64,000 nt of DNA from Erythrobacter sp. (lineage in GTDB: Bacteria; Pseudomonadota; Alphaproteobacteria; Sphingomonadales; Sphingomonadaceae), in the NCBI RefSeq assembly GCF_035194505.1, contig NZ_CP136573.1, positions 2,794,047-2,858,046 on the forward strand, read 5' to 3'. The position numbers were made by a program, and so were the translations under genes. How positions within the stretch are numbered: the stretch's first letter is position 1; the number at the start of each line of letters is the position of its first letter. Shown here one piece after another: positions 46,460 to 55,978 of this stretch. The notes under the pieces are model-generated. The model saw only the letters and a program-made list of their open reading frames with translations. It made no database searches and was not told where the DNA came from.

Positions 46460-47428
46460 TCAGGCAAGCAGCGCGGCGCCCTCAGTGTCGTAAAACCGCC
46501 AGCGTTCCACAAATTGCATCGGGTCCTTGCGGGTGACGAGCGCATCATCGGGCGTGTCGAGCCAGTCTTCGGCGCGGCTGGCGACGAAGCGCAGGCAGGC
46601 GCCCTTTGCCACCGGCGCAAACAGCGCGCGCTCCTGCGGCTCCAGCGGGCGGACGCTTTCGTAGCCCGCGATCAGCGCGGAGCCGAGCGCGGGGGCATAA
46701 CGGTTGTCGCTGTCGAAGCACCATGCGGCATGGGTCACCGCCAGATCGAGCACCATCGGCCCCGTGCAGGCGAAGTAGAAATCGATGAGGCCCGTCACCT
46801 GATCGCCCAGCATCAGCACATTGTCCGGGAAGAGATCGGTGTGGGTCTGCGATTGCGGCAGGGCGGCCAGATCGAGCGCGGCGGCGGCCTCGGCTTGCGG
46901 GAGCATCGGGGGAAGGGCGGGATTTATGGTCGCCAGCCGGTCGGCCCCGCACGCATCGAGGATCGCGGCGCTGGCGGCAAAATCCATCGCATTGGCGCGC
47001 GCACGCGGAAAATCGCGCGCGGCAAGGTGGAGCTGCGCGAGCACTGCGCCGACGCTTTTCGCCTGTGCGGCGGTCGGCCGGGTGGGCGAGACGCCGGGCA
47101 GGAATTCGATCAGCGCGGCGGCTTTGCCCTCGACCATTCGGAAGGATGCGCCTTCGCGGTCATGCATGGTGCGCGGCACCGGACATCCGCGTTCGGCGAG
47201 ATGATCGAGCAGGTCGAGGAAATAGGGCAGATCGGCATAGTCGATCCGCCGTTCGTAGAGCGTCAGGATGAAGCGCGTGCCGCTGCTCCCGTTGCCGGTC
47301 GTCTCGACCAGCCAGTTGGAGTTCGACACGCCCTCGGCAATGCCCTTGGCCGATACCAGATCGCCCACGTCATATTGCGCGATCAGCCGCGCGAGGTCTT
47401 CCGCCCCGAGATGGGTATAGACCGCCAT
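46460..47428 (-). CDS. thrB: Homoserine kinase (APH-like type)
   Basis: A 322-residue kinase of the aminoglycoside-phosphotransferase fold, the homoserine kinase form used in alphaproteobacteria and pseudomonads. Catalytic loop HTDLFPDNVL and metal-binding GLIDFYFAC are present, with N-terminal VSNSNWLVET. It phosphorylates homoserine in threonine synthesis. It sits 16 bp after ispH. Confidence 0.94.
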   Translation of the reverse strand: MAVYTHLGAEDLARLIAQYDVGDLVSAKGIAEGVSNSNWLVETTGNGSSGTRFILTLYERRIDYADLPYFLDLLDHLAERGCPVPRTMHDREGASFRMVEGKAAALIEFLPGVSPTRPTAAQAKSVGAVLAQLHLAARDFPRARANAMDFAASAAILDACGADRLATINPALPPMLPQAEAAAALDLAALPQSQTHTDLFPDNVLMLGDQVTGLIDFYFACTGPMVLDLAVTHAAWCFDSDNRYAPALGSALIAGYESVRPLEPQERALFAPVAKGACLRFVASRAEDWLDTPDDALVTRKDPMQFVERWRFYDTEGAALLA

Positions 47429-47444
47429 CCGCCCCGCTCCGGCG

Positions 47445-48443
47445 TTATTCGGTCAGCTGGCGGGGGAGCTTGAACACCATCTTCTCGACCGTGGCGGTGA
47501 TTTCCTTCTCGTGGATCGTCCGCCGCTCCGCGAGGGCGCTGACGACTTCGCGCACGAGGATTTCAGGCGCCGAAGCCCCGGCGGTCAGGCCGAGCGTCTC
47601 GACCCCTTCGAGCCATGCAAAGTCGATCTCGCTCGCGCGCTGGATCAGTTTGGCAGGCGTGCCCAGCCGTTCCGACACCTCGACCAGCCGCAGCGAATTG
47701 GACGAATTGGGCGCGCCGATCACCAGCACCAGATCGCAGTCATGCGCCAGTTCCTTGACCGCTGCCTGGCGGTTCGAGGTGGCATAGCAGATGTCCTCGG
47801 CGCGCGGGCCTGAGATGTTGGGATAGCGCCATTCCAGCGCCTGGATCACCTCGCGCGTGTCATCCACCGAAAGCGTCGTCTGGGTGAGGTAGGCGAGTTC
47901 TTCGTCCGCATCGAAGGGCAGCTTGTCGACATCCTCGATGGTCTCGACGAGGGTCATCTGCCCGGGTTCGACCTGCCCCATGGTGCCGATCACCTCGGGG
48001 TGGCCTTCATGGCCGATGAAGATGATGTGGCGGCCCTTTTCGATCTGGCGTTCGGCCTGACGGTGAATCTTGCTCACCAGCGGGCAGGTGGCATCGACGT
48101 AGAGCAGCTGGCGGCGCTTGGCTTCGGCCGGCACCACCTTGGGCACGCCGTGGGCGCTGAACACCACCGGGGCATCGTCCGGCACTTCGTCCAGTTCCTT
48201 GACAAAGATCGCGCCCTTGGCCTTCAGCCCTTCGACGACATATTTGTTGTGGACGATCTCGTGGCGCACATAGACCGGCGAGCCATAGCGCTCGAGCGCC
48301 TTCTCGACGATCTCGATCGCCCGGTCGACCCCGGCGCAGAAGCCGCGCGGGGCGGCAATCAGCAGATTGAGGTCGGGACGGTCGGCCACATTGGCGGCGG
48401 CATCGGGTGAACCGGGGGGCGAAACGGGAAAGGACGCGTTCAT
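47445..48443 (-). CDS. ispH: 4-hydroxy-3-methylbut-2-enyl diphosphate reductase
   Basis: A 332-residue last enzyme of the MEP isoprenoid pathway, carrying an iron-sulphur cluster bound by cysteines in PRGFCAGVDRA, VDATCPLVSK and ICYATSNRQ. FSAHGVPK and GAPNSSNS are further family signatures. The N-terminus has an extra roughly 25 residues before LNLLIAAPRG. It heads ispH-thrB-rnhA and is divergent from a lipoprotein gene. Confidence 0.96.
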   Translation of the reverse strand: MNASFPVSPPGSPDAAANVADRPDLNLLIAAPRGFCAGVDRAIEIVEKALERYGSPVYVRHEIVHNKYVVEGLKAKGAIFVKELDEVPDDAPVVFSAHGVPKVVPAEAKRRQLLYVDATCPLVSKIHRQAERQIEKGRHIIFIGHEGHPEVIGTMGQVEPGQMTLVETIEDVDKLPFDADEELAYLTQTTLSVDDTREVIQALEWRYPNISGPRAEDICYATSNRQAAVKELAHDCDLVLVIGAPNSSNSLRLVEVSERLGTPAKLIQRASEIDFAWLEGVETLGLTAGASAPEILVREVVSALAERRTIHEKEITATVEKMVFKLPRQLTE

Positions 48444-48538
48444 GTCATCCTCTCTAGCGCTTTGCGGCGCGTCTCGCTAGGGCGTGGTTGCGCAAGCTGT
48501 TGCGCAAATGGATCGGTTTTTCGAGGACGGCCCCCCTG

Positions 48539-49189
48539 ATGATGTCTCGCACCCGCGTTCTTCCTGTCCTTGCCGCAGTGGCGGTGCTGGCCGGCTGTGC
48601 TAGCGAAGGCGAACTGGTTATCGATCAGGGCGTCGGCATCACCTCGGTGCTGAGCACGTGCCCTGCGGTCGGGATTCCCGACTATACCGGCGATATCACC
48701 ACCTTCGCGCCGGGCGAGGATCGCAGCACCGCGAGCCTCGACATCAGCGCCGCGATCACCAATCTGCGGGCCAGCTGCAATGACAGCGCGGAGCAGGTTT
48801 ATAGCGAGGGCACCTTCGAGGTTCACGCCCGCCGCGCCGATGTGCGCGGCAGCCGCACGGTCTCGCTCCCCTATTTCGTCACCGTGCTGCGCGGCGGCAA
48901 TGCCGTGGTCAGCAAGCGCGTGGGCCAGGTCACGCTGACCTTCGCCGACGGGCAGGAGCGCGCCGTGGCGACCGCCAAGGTCGGCTCCTTCGTGAACCGC
49001 GCCGATGCCGCGCTGCCCGAGGATGTGCGCGAGAAGATTACCCGACGACGTCGCGCCGGCGATGTCGATGCGGCGCTCGATCCGCTGGCCGATCCCGAAG
49101 TGAAGGCGGCGATTGCCCGCACCCGCTTCGAAATGCTCGTCGGCTTCCAGCTGACCGAGGACCAGCTGGCCTATAACGTCAGGCGTTAG
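48539..49189 (+). CDS. Putative lipoprotein, conserved hypothetical
   Basis: A 216-residue protein with a lipoprotein signal (VLPVLAAVAVLAGC-AS). The mature part is rich in strands (GTFEVHARRADVRGSRTVSLPYFVTVL) and ends in a helical charged segment. No characterised family is recognised, although similar lipoproteins occur in sphingomonads. The start is ATG 48539 or the next ATG 48542; GAGGA lies somewhat far upstream. A GC-rich hairpin lies just after the stop (49196-49215). Confidence 0.8.
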   Translation: MMSRTRVLPVLAAVAVLAGCASEGELVIDQGVGITSVLSTCPAVGIPDYTGDITTFAPGEDRSTASLDISAAITNLRASCNDSAEQVYSEGTFEVHARRADVRGSRTVSLPYFVTVLRGGNAVVSKRVGQVTLTFADGQERAVATAKVGSFVNRADAALPEDVREKITRRRRAGDVDAALDPLADPEVKAAIARTRFEMLVGFQLTEDQLAYNVRR

Positions 49190-49195
49190 TTTTTC

Positions 49196-49337
49196 GCGGG
49201 CGCCTCCGCGCCCGCGTCCTCGGTGCTGTTCCCTCCGCTCCGCTACGGGGCACCTGCGGCTCGCGCGCTTGCGCTCGCGACGCCTGCGGCGTCGAGAGGG
49301 GATTTCAATCCTACGCCTTCCCGGGCTTGACCCGGGA
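49196..49337. repeat. Cluster of GC-rich hairpins and a dispersed-type palindrome before argS
   Basis: A perfect 8-bp stem GCGGGCGC/GCGCCCGC (49196-49215) follows the lipoprotein gene, without a U run. At 49319-49337 lies TCCCGGG-CTTGA-CCCGGGA, a palindrome of a type scattered through alphaproteobacterial genomes. Between them are further short GC inverted repeats. No coding potential is seen. Confidence 0.55.
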
Positions 49338-49382
49338 CCCCGCTTGCTTCTTTGCATCCGCGCAAATCCGCACGAGACCACG

Positions 49383-51131
49383 ATGACCCAACCCAAGACC
49401 CTTTACGCCGCCTATGCGGCGCTGATCGACACCGTGCTGACCGAGCTCGTCGGCGAGGGCACGCTGCCTGCCGGCACGTCCTTTGCCAACGTCACGCTCG
49501 AGCCGCCGCGCGATCCGTCGCATGGCGATCTGGCGACCAATGCCGCGATGGTGCTGGCCAAGCCCGCCGGGCTGAACCCGCGCGCACTGGCCGAGGCGAT
49601 CACCGCCAAGCTTTCGGCTCACCCCGCGATCACCAGCGCCGAGATTGCCGGCCCGGGCTTCATCAACCTGCGCCTTGCGCCCGTGGCATGGCTGGAGGAG
49701 CTCGCTGCCATCGCGCAGCTCGGCAACGATTATGGCCGCTCGGGGATGGGCGGTGGCACGCGCGTCAATGTCGAATACGTCTCGGCCAATCCCACCGGCC
49801 CGATGCACATGGGCCACTGCCGCGGCGCGGTGGTGGGCGATGCGCTGTCCGGGCTGCTCGAATTTGCGGGCCACAAGGTCACCAAGGAATATTACGTCAA
49901 TGATGCGGGCGCGCAGGTCGATGTGCTCGCCCGCTCGGTGCACCTGCGCTACCGCGAGGCGCTGGGGGAAGAGATCACCATTCCCGAGGGTCTCTATCCG
50001 GGCGAATATCTGAAGCCGGTGGGCGAGGCGCTCGCCGCCGAGTTCGGCGATCAATACGCCGCCGCGCCGCAGGCCGACTGGCTGATCCTTTTCCGCACCC
50101 GCGCGGTCGCGGCGATGATGGACATGATCCGCGAGGACTTGGCGACGCTCGGCATCGCGCACGACCTGTTCTCCTCCGAGGCCGAATTGCAGGCCTCGGG
50201 CAAGGTCGATGCCGCCGAGGCGTGGCTGCGCGCGCATGATCTCGTTTATGACGGCGTGCTCGAAGCGCCCAAGGGCAAGGCCCCGCCCGAGGACTGGGAG
50301 CCGGTCTCGCTGCCGCTGTTCCGCTCGACGAAGTTCGGCGACGATCAGGATCGCCCGATCAAGAAGTCCTCCGGCGCGTGGACCTATTTCGGCGCGGACC
50401 TCGCCTACCACTTCCAGAAGGCACAGGATGCCGACGCGCTGGTCGATATCTGGGGTGCGGACCATGCCGGCACGGTGAAGCGGATCAAGGCTGCCGTCGC
50501 TGCGCTCACCAGCGCGGACGGCGCGGCGCCGAAGCCCTTCGAGGTCAAGCTCGTCCAGATGGTGCAGCTGATGAAGGGCGGCCAGCCCTTCAAGATGTCC
50601 AAGCGCGCGGGCAATTTCGTGACGCTGGCGGATGTGGTCGAGATGGTCGGCAAGGACGTGGTGCGCTTCACCATGCTTACCCGCAAGCCCGATGCGCAGA
50701 TGGATTTCGACTTCGACAAGGTGGTCGAAGCCTCGAAGGACAATCCGGTGTTCTATGTGCAATATGCCCATGCCCGGATCCGCTCGACGCTGCGCAAGGC
50801 CGCCGATCTGGGCGTGACCCCGTCCGATGCTGCGCTGGACAGGCTCGGGGCGGAGGAGCTCGCGCTCGTCGCCCGCGCCGCGCAGTTCCCGCGCGAGATC
50901 GAAGCCGCAGCGCGTGCGCGCGAGCCGCACCGGATCGCCTTCTATCTCTACGATCTGGCCGCCGATCTCCATTCCTACTGGAACCTCGGTAATGACCGTC
51001 CGGAAAAGCGCTTCATCGTGGAACAAGACACCGAACTGACTGCGGCGAGGCTTTTCCTTGCGCAGGCAATCGGGCAAGTGATCCGCAATGGTCTCGGCGT
51101 GCTCGGCGTCGAGGCGGTGGAAAGCATGTAA
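49383..51131 (+). CDS. argS: Arginyl-tRNA synthetase
   Basis: A 582-residue class I synthetase that charges tRNA-Arg. The ATP-binding motifs are HMGH (in PTGPMHMGHCRG) and KMSKRAGN, with the N-terminal Add1-like domain and the C-terminal DALR anticodon-binding domain. ATG 49383 is the first start with coding character; the frame stays open upstream by chance. It begins a run of co-oriented genes through tatC. Confidence 0.97.
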   Translation: MTQPKTLYAAYAALIDTVLTELVGEGTLPAGTSFANVTLEPPRDPSHGDLATNAAMVLAKPAGLNPRALAEAITAKLSAHPAITSAEIAGPGFINLRLAPVAWLEELAAIAQLGNDYGRSGMGGGTRVNVEYVSANPTGPMHMGHCRGAVVGDALSGLLEFAGHKVTKEYYVNDAGAQVDVLARSVHLRYREALGEEITIPEGLYPGEYLKPVGEALAAEFGDQYAAAPQADWLILFRTRAVAAMMDMIREDLATLGIAHDLFSSEAELQASGKVDAAEAWLRAHDLVYDGVLEAPKGKAPPEDWEPVSLPLFRSTKFGDDQDRPIKKSSGAWTYFGADLAYHFQKAQDADALVDIWGADHAGTVKRIKAAVAALTSADGAAPKPFEVKLVQMVQLMKGGQPFKMSKRAGNFVTLADVVEMVGKDVVRFTMLTRKPDAQMDFDFDKVVEASKDNPVFYVQYAHARIRSTLRKAADLGVTPSDAALDRLGAEELALVARAAQFPREIEAAARAREPHRIAFYLYDLAADLHSYWNLGNDRPEKRFIVEQDTELTAARLFLAQAIGQVIRNGLGVLGVEAVESM

Positions 51132-51161
51132 TTTGGCCTTTGGGGGGCTGGTGGTGTCGTG

Positions 51162-51860
51162 ATGGTCGATGCGGAATACGAGGAGCTGGACGGCTTCGAC
51201 GGCGAGCTTGATCTGGCCGACACGGACAATCTGCCGTGGCTGGAATCCGATGCCGAGGACGAGGACGCAGGCGGGCTCGACATGGGCCAGATCCTCGGCT
51301 TTGCGGGCGTGCTGCTGCTGCTGCTCGCAGTGGTCGTGGGTGCGGTGTGGTTCGTCACGAACCGCTCGGCCAACGTCGAGGCGGTGGCCGATGGCAGCAT
51401 CATCGAAGCGCCTGCCGGTCCGATCAAGGAGCGTCCCGAGGATCCGGGCGGCAAGCAGTTTGCCGGCACGGGCAATATCGCGCCGCTGGTGGGCGAGGGG
51501 GCTTCGACCGAGGCTGTCGTGGGCGAACCTGCGGTCAAGCCCGCCGCGCCCAAGCCTGCGCCGAGCGCTTCGGCGACCGCTGCTGCCGCCGCCAAGCCCG
51601 CCGCCTCTGCCGCGCCGGTCGACATGTCGGGCGTGGGCGTGCAGCTCGCCGCCTATTCCTCGCGCGCCCGGGCCGAACAGGGCTGGGTCGATCTCGCCCG
51701 CCGCACCGATGCGCTGACCGGCGTGAAGCACCGCGTGATCGAGGGCAAGGTGGATATCGGCACGGTGTTCCGCCTGCAGGCCGTCGCCGGCAGCCGCGCC
51801 GAAGCCGAGCGCCTGTGCGGCGCGCTCAAGGCCGACGGGCTCGATTGCCAGGTCAAGTAG
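51162..51860 (+). CDS. SPOR-domain membrane protein
   Basis: A 232-residue protein. It has an acidic N-terminal cytoplasmic segment (about 40 residues), one transmembrane helix (ILGFAGVLLLLLAVVVGAVW), an alanine/proline-rich linker, and a C-terminal SPOR domain (VGVQLAAYSSRARAEQGWVDL to the end). SPOR domains bind denuded glycan strands at the division septum. The place between argS and nagZ is a common one in sphingomonads. It starts ATG 51162 (GTG 51159 is also possible). Confidence 0.88.
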   Translation: MVDAEYEELDGFDGELDLADTDNLPWLESDAEDEDAGGLDMGQILGFAGVLLLLLAVVVGAVWFVTNRSANVEAVADGSIIEAPAGPIKERPEDPGGKQFAGTGNIAPLVGEGASTEAVVGEPAVKPAAPKPAPSASATAAAAAKPAASAAPVDMSGVGVQLAAYSSRARAEQGWVDLARRTDALTGVKHRVIEGKVDIGTVFRLQAVAGSRAEAERLCGALKADGLDCQVK

Positions 51861-51887
51861 GCGCGCTTTTCCCCGTTCCGGATGGTT

Positions 51888-51910
51888 AGCCCGCTTGCCT
51901 GATGCGGGCT
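51888..51910 (+). terminator. Small hairpin between the SPOR gene and nagZ
   Basis: AGCCCGC (51888-51894) pairs with GCGGGCT (51904-51910) around a 9-base loop, with no U run. It may attenuate or stabilise the message rather than end it. Confidence 0.3.
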
Positions 51911-51929
51911 TGCCTGCAAGGCTGCATGC

Positions 51930-52952
51930 ATGATTCCGGCGATCTTCGGCCTCGGCGGCCCGCACCTTACCGCTGACGAGCGCGCCTTCTTCCGCGAGGC
52001 CGATCCGGCGGGCTATATCCTGTTCGGCCGCAACTGCGTGGACCCGCAGCAATTGCGCGCGCTCACCGATGATCTGCGGTCCATCCACGGGCGCGAGCAC
52101 CTGCTGGTCTCGATCGATCAGGAAGGCGGCCGCGTTGCCCGCCTGCGTCCGCCGCACTGGTCGCCTTACCCCGCCGGAGAGGCCTTTGCCCGCCTCTACG
52201 ACATTGCGCCCGCCAGCGCGATCGAGGCGGCGCGGGCCAATGCCACCGCCATGGGGCTCGAACTCTCGGCGATGGGCATCACGGTCGATTACCACCCGCC
52301 GCTCGATCTGCGTATTCCCGGCGCGCATGACGTGATCGGGGACCGCGCTTTCGGGGCTGATCCCATGCAGGTCGCAGCCCTTGGCCGCGCCGTGCTCGAA
52401 GGGCTGGCGGCTGGCGGCGTGACCGGCTGCGTCAAGCATATGCCGGGGCATGGCCGGACGGACGTTGATACCCACAAGGCCCTGCCGACAGTCTCGGCCA
52501 GCGCGGCGGAGCTGGAGGATGATCTCGCCCCGTTCCGCACGCTCAATCACGCGCTGATCGGGATGACGGGGCACCTCGTGTTTCCTGTGTGGGACGCGGA
52601 AAACCCGGCGACGCTTTCGCCTGCGATCATCCGCGATGTGATCCGCGGCAGCATCGGCTTTGACGGCCTGCTGCTGACCGATGATATCGACATGGAGGCG
52701 CTGGGCGGCACCATCCCTGAACGCGCCGCGCGCGCCCATGCGGCGGGCTGCGACATCATCCTCAATTGCTGGGCCAAGATGGACGACATGGAGGGCATCT
52801 GCGCGGTGCTCCCCGCCATGTCGGCTGCGACCGCCGCGCGGCTCGACCGCGCCCTCGCACCCACCCGCATTGCCCCTGAAATTGCGCCTCAACAGGGCGA
52901 ACTGCTGGCCAAGCGCGACGCGCTGCTGGCGCTTGCGGGCGCTGCGGCATGA
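51930..52952 (+). CDS. nagZ: Beta-N-acetylhexosaminidase NagZ
   Basis: A 340-residue glycoside hydrolase family 3 enzyme that removes N-acetylglucosamine from muropeptides during cell-wall recycling in the cytoplasm. The signature VKHMPGHGRTDVDTH contains the His-Asp general acid/base pair, and LLTDDIDMEAL carries the catalytic nucleophile aspartate. The stop overlaps the scpA start (ATGA). Confidence 0.95.
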   Translation: MIPAIFGLGGPHLTADERAFFREADPAGYILFGRNCVDPQQLRALTDDLRSIHGREHLLVSIDQEGGRVARLRPPHWSPYPAGEAFARLYDIAPASAIEAARANATAMGLELSAMGITVDYHPPLDLRIPGAHDVIGDRAFGADPMQVAALGRAVLEGLAAGGVTGCVKHMPGHGRTDVDTHKALPTVSASAAELEDDLAPFRTLNHALIGMTGHLVFPVWDAENPATLSPAIIRDVIRGSIGFDGLLLTDDIDMEALGGTIPERAARAHAAGCDIILNCWAKMDDMEGICAVLPAMSAATAARLDRALAPTRIAPEIAPQQGELLAKRDALLALAGAAA

Positions 52953-53740
52953 GCGATCTCGATCAGCCCTTCATGTTCCCGCCGCCCGATCCGGCCAAGC
53001 CGGACACGGATGCGCTCTACATCGCGCTCGATGGCTGGGAAGGCCCGCTCGATCTGCTGCTCGATCTGGCGCGGCGGCAGAAGGTCGATCTGCGCCAGAT
53101 TTCGATCCTTGCGCTGGTGGACCAGTACCTCGGCTACATCGAGAAGGCCGGCGCGCTGAAGCTGGAACTCGCCGCCGATTACCTCGTGATGGCGGCCTGG
53201 CTCGCCTATCTCAAATCGGCGCTGCTGCTGCCCAAGGACGAGCAGGAAGACCCGAGCCCCGAAGAACTCGCGCTGCGCCTCCAGATCCGCCTGCAACGCC
53301 TCGGCGCGATGCGCGAGGCGGCCGCAAGGCTGATGGCGCGCGACCGGATCGGGCGCGATGTCTTCCTGCGCGGGGCCCCTGAGGGCCTTCGCACCGATCG
53401 CAAGATCCTGTGGCGCTCGGACATGTTCGCGCTGATGCAGGCCTATGGGCAGGTCAAGGCGCGCACCGCGCCGCGCATCTACCACGTGGCGAACCGCCCG
53501 GTGATGACGCTCGATTCCGCATTGGAACGCGTGTCCTCGATGCTCGGCGTGACGCTCGAATGGATGGAGATCCGCGACTTCCTGCCGCCCCATGCCTCGC
53601 CCGAATTGAAGCGTTCGGCGCTGGCATCGAGCTTCGTCGCGGCGCTGGAGCTGGCCAAGCGCGGGACTGCCGAACTCGATCAGGACGGCACCTTTGCCCC
53701 CTTGCGTATCCGCCGCCTGAAGCAGGGCGTTGCCGCGTGA
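52949..53740 (+). CDS. scpA: Segregation and condensation protein ScpA
   Basis: A 263-residue kleisin that bridges SMC heads with ScpB. The N-terminal YIALDGWEGPLDLLLDLARRQKVDL segment is diagnostic, and the C-terminal winged-helix part (RIRRL) is at the end. It overlaps nagZ and scpB by four bases each. Its presence agrees with an SMC-ScpAB system; SMC is loaded at parS by ParB in many bacteria, and three parS sites lie in this window. Confidence 0.95.
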   Translation: MSDLDQPFMFPPPDPAKPDTDALYIALDGWEGPLDLLLDLARRQKVDLRQISILALVDQYLGYIEKAGALKLELAADYLVMAAWLAYLKSALLLPKDEQEDPSPEELALRLQIRLQRLGAMREAAARLMARDRIGRDVFLRGAPEGLRTDRKILWRSDMFALMQAYGQVKARTAPRIYHVANRPVMTLDSALERVSSMLGVTLEWMEIRDFLPPHASPELKRSALASSFVAALELAKRGTAELDQDGTFAPLRIRRLKQGVAA

Positions 53741-54363
53741 GCGAAGAGTTGGGCACCCTCGAACGCGCGATCGAGGCGACTTTGTTCGCCGCCGAGGAGC
53801 CCATGACGGTCGAGGCGCTGGCTGCCCATCTCGGCGGGCTGGAGCCTGCCGATGTGCGCAGCGCGCTCGCGAGCTTGCAGAGCCATTACATCGCGCGCGG
53901 CGTGGATCTGGTGGAGCGCGCCAGCCGCTGGCATTTCGAGACCGCGCCCGATCTTGCCCACCTGCTGCGCCGCGAGAAGGAGCAGGTGCGCCGCCTCAGC
54001 CGCGCGGCGACCGAGGTGCTGGCGATCATCGCCTATCACGAGCCCGTCAGCCGCGCCGAAATCGAATCCATTCGCGGCGTGCAGACCAGTGCGGGCACCT
54101 TGGACGTTCTGATGGAGGCAGGCTGGATCCGTCCTGCGGGCCGCCGCGAGGTTCCCGGCCGTCCGGTGATCTACGCCACCACGCCGACCTTCCTCGATCA
54201 TTTCGGCCTTGAAAGCCGCCGCGACCTGCCCGGGATCGACGAATTGCGCGCCGCCGGCCTGCTCGATCCGGTCGACGAGGCGCTGGAGGCGCAGATGCGC
54301 TTCGAGCCGGACGAGGAACCCGACGAAAGCGATAGCGGGGACGACGAGAATTTGGCGGACTGA
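53737..54363 (+). CDS. scpB: Segregation and condensation protein ScpB
   Basis: A 208-residue protein starting GTG at 53737 (GTGA overlap with scpA). It has two winged-helix domains: LERAIEATLFAAEEPMTVEAL, then RLSRAATEVLAIIAYHEPVSRAEIESIRG. An acidic tail (DEEPDESDSGDDENLAD) ends the protein. It forms the condensin complex with ScpA and SMC. Confidence 0.95.
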   Translation: MSEELGTLERAIEATLFAAEEPMTVEALAAHLGGLEPADVRSALASLQSHYIARGVDLVERASRWHFETAPDLAHLLRREKEQVRRLSRAATEVLAIIAYHEPVSRAEIESIRGVQTSAGTLDVLMEAGWIRPAGRREVPGRPVIYATTPTFLDHFGLESRRDLPGIDELRAAGLLDPVDEALEAQMRFEPDEEPDESDSGDDENLAD

Positions 54364-54485
54364 CTCGCATTTCGCGAAGGCTTGTCCTAAATGCTGCGTT
54401 GTAACCCGCCGGGGTCTGGCCCGGTCATGCGCCGCCCCGGCTGACAAGGCCTGCTCCCCCGGTGCGCAGTTCAGGAGTTGAGACA

Positions 54486-54728
54486 ATGGGTATTGGTTCG
54501 ATTTGGCACTGGGTCATCGTGCTCGTGATCGTGCTTGTGCTGTTCGGACGCGGCCGCATCTCGGAGATGATGGGCGATTTCGGCAAGGGCATTTCGAGCT
54601 TCAAGAAGGGCCTCAACGAAACCGAGGACACCGTCACCAAGGCGGCCCGGATCGAGCCTCCGGCAGCGCCTGCCGCTCCGGCGGAAACGGCCGCTGCGGC
54701 CGACAAGACCGACACCACCGGCGCCTGA
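54486..54728 (+). CDS. tatA: Twin-arginine translocase subunit TatA
   Basis: An 80-residue protein with one N-terminal membrane helix (IWHWVIVLVIVLVLFGRGRI), the FGRGRISEMMGDFGKGISSFKKG amphipathic helix, and an alanine/proline-rich tail. It forms the Tat pore-like assembly. ATG 54486 follows AGGAG. tatB and tatC follow on the same strand. Confidence 0.94.
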   Translation: MGIGSIWHWVIVLVIVLVLFGRGRISEMMGDFGKGISSFKKGLNETEDTVTKAARIEPPAAPAAPAETAAAADKTDTTGA

Positions 54729-54770
54729 TTTCTCGCCCCTCGTTAGGAGGCGGCGCGGCCGCACCTTGTC

Positions 54771-55148
54771 ATGTTCGACATCGGCATCGGAGAACTGCTG
54801 GTCATCCTGATCGTCGCGGTCGTCGTGATCGGGCCGAAGGACCTGCCGCTCGCCATGCGCACGGCGGGCCGCTGGATCGGCAAGATGCGCCGCATGTCGG
54901 CCCATTTCCGCTCCGGCATCGACGCCATGGTGCGCGAGGCCGAGCTGGAGGACATGGAAAAGAAGTGGAAGGCGCAGAACGAGGAAATCATGCGCCGTTC
55001 TGCCGCGCTCACCGAAGCTGAAGCGGGCGCGCCGATGATGACCGGGCCGCCTCCGGTCGACACTCCGCCAGCCGAACCTGCACCTGCACCGAGCCCCGCA
55101 CCGGTCGAAGCACCTGTCGAAGCGCCTAGGGGCAGCGCCGATGTTTGA
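54771..55148 (+). CDS. tatB: Twin-arginine translocase subunit TatB
   Basis: A 125-residue protein beginning MFDIGIGELLVILIVAVVVIGPKDLP, the TatB signature with its glutamate in the membrane helix and the GPKDLP turn. The amphipathic helix then carries RTAGRWIGKMRR. A long proline/alanine tail follows. It receives Tat substrates together with TatC. The stop is eight bases inside tatC. Confidence 0.95.
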   Translation: MFDIGIGELLVILIVAVVVIGPKDLPLAMRTAGRWIGKMRRMSAHFRSGIDAMVREAELEDMEKKWKAQNEEIMRRSAALTEAEAGAPMMTGPPPVDTPPAEPAPAPSPAPVEAPVEAPRGSADV

Positions 55149-55950
55149 GGTGAAGGATCTCGACGAGACCCGCCAGCCTTTGCTCGATCACCTGATCGAA
55201 CTGCGCACCCGCGTCATCCGCGCGCTGCTGGCGCTGGGCGTGGGCTTTGCGATCTGCTTCTATTTCGCCGACGAAATCCTCGGCCTCCTGGTCCTGCCGC
55301 TCAAGCAGGCCTTCCCCGATGGCGAGGGCCAGCTGATCTTCACCAAGCTGCCCGAAGTCTTCTTCGTCGAGCTGAAGGTCGCGCTGTTTGCCGGCTTCAT
55401 GGTGAGCTTTCCGGTGATCGCCAACCAGCTCTGGGCCTTTGTCGCGCCGGGGCTCTATGCGCGCGAGAAGAAGGCGTTCCTGCCATTCCTCTTCGCAACG
55501 CCCGTGCTGTTCGGCGCAGGCGCAGCGCTCGCCTATTTCGTGGTGATGCCGGTCGCCTTCAAATTCTTCCTCGGCTTTGGCGGAGAGGCGGGCGGTCTTC
55601 AGGTGCAGGCCCTGCCGAGCGCCGGCGATTATCTCGGCCTCGTGATGCAGTTCATCCTCGCCTTCGGGCTGACCTTCCTCTTGCCGGTGCTCCTGTTGTT
55701 GCTCCACCGCGCCGGGATTGTCAGCCGCGCGCAGATGGTGGCGGCGCGGCGTTATGTGATTGTCGGCATTTTCATCATCGCCGCGATCGTCACCCCGCCC
55801 GATCCCGGCTCGCAGATCGTGCTGGCGGTGCCGCTGTGGTTGCTGTTCGAAGCCTCGCTGCTGCTGATGCGCTTCCAGGAAAAGGCCGTCGCCGCCGACA
55901 AGGCCGCGCGCGAGGTTGAAGCGGCTGCCGAGGGGCAAGCGGCGGAGTAG
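55141..55950 (+). CDS. tatC: Twin-arginine translocase subunit TatC
   Basis: A 269-residue protein with six membrane helices. Signature segments are PLLDHLIELRTRVIRAL at the N-terminus and PVIANQLWAFVAPGLYAREKK in the first cytoplasmic loop region. It binds twin-arginine signal peptides. It ends the argS-to-tatC gene run before a long inverted repeat. Confidence 0.96.
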   Translation: MFEVKDLDETRQPLLDHLIELRTRVIRALLALGVGFAICFYFADEILGLLVLPLKQAFPDGEGQLIFTKLPEVFFVELKVALFAGFMVSFPVIANQLWAFVAPGLYAREKKAFLPFLFATPVLFGAGAALAYFVVMPVAFKFFLGFGGEAGGLQVQALPSAGDYLGLVMQFILAFGLTFLLPVLLLLLHRAGIVSRAQMVAARRYVIVGIFIIAAIVTPPDPGSQIVLAVPLWLLFEASLLLMRFQEKAVAADKAAREVEAAAEGQAAE

Positions 55951-55978
55951 CGTTTTGTTTTCGGCCACCTGTCGGTGG

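Noticed and set aside
49319..49337. GGGTCAAG core of the dispersed palindrome as a fourth parS-linked array
   Set aside because: There is no parS within reach, no 11-bp period, and the core is part of a common alphaproteobacterial palindrome. It remains an alternative source for the GGGTCAA units beside parS.
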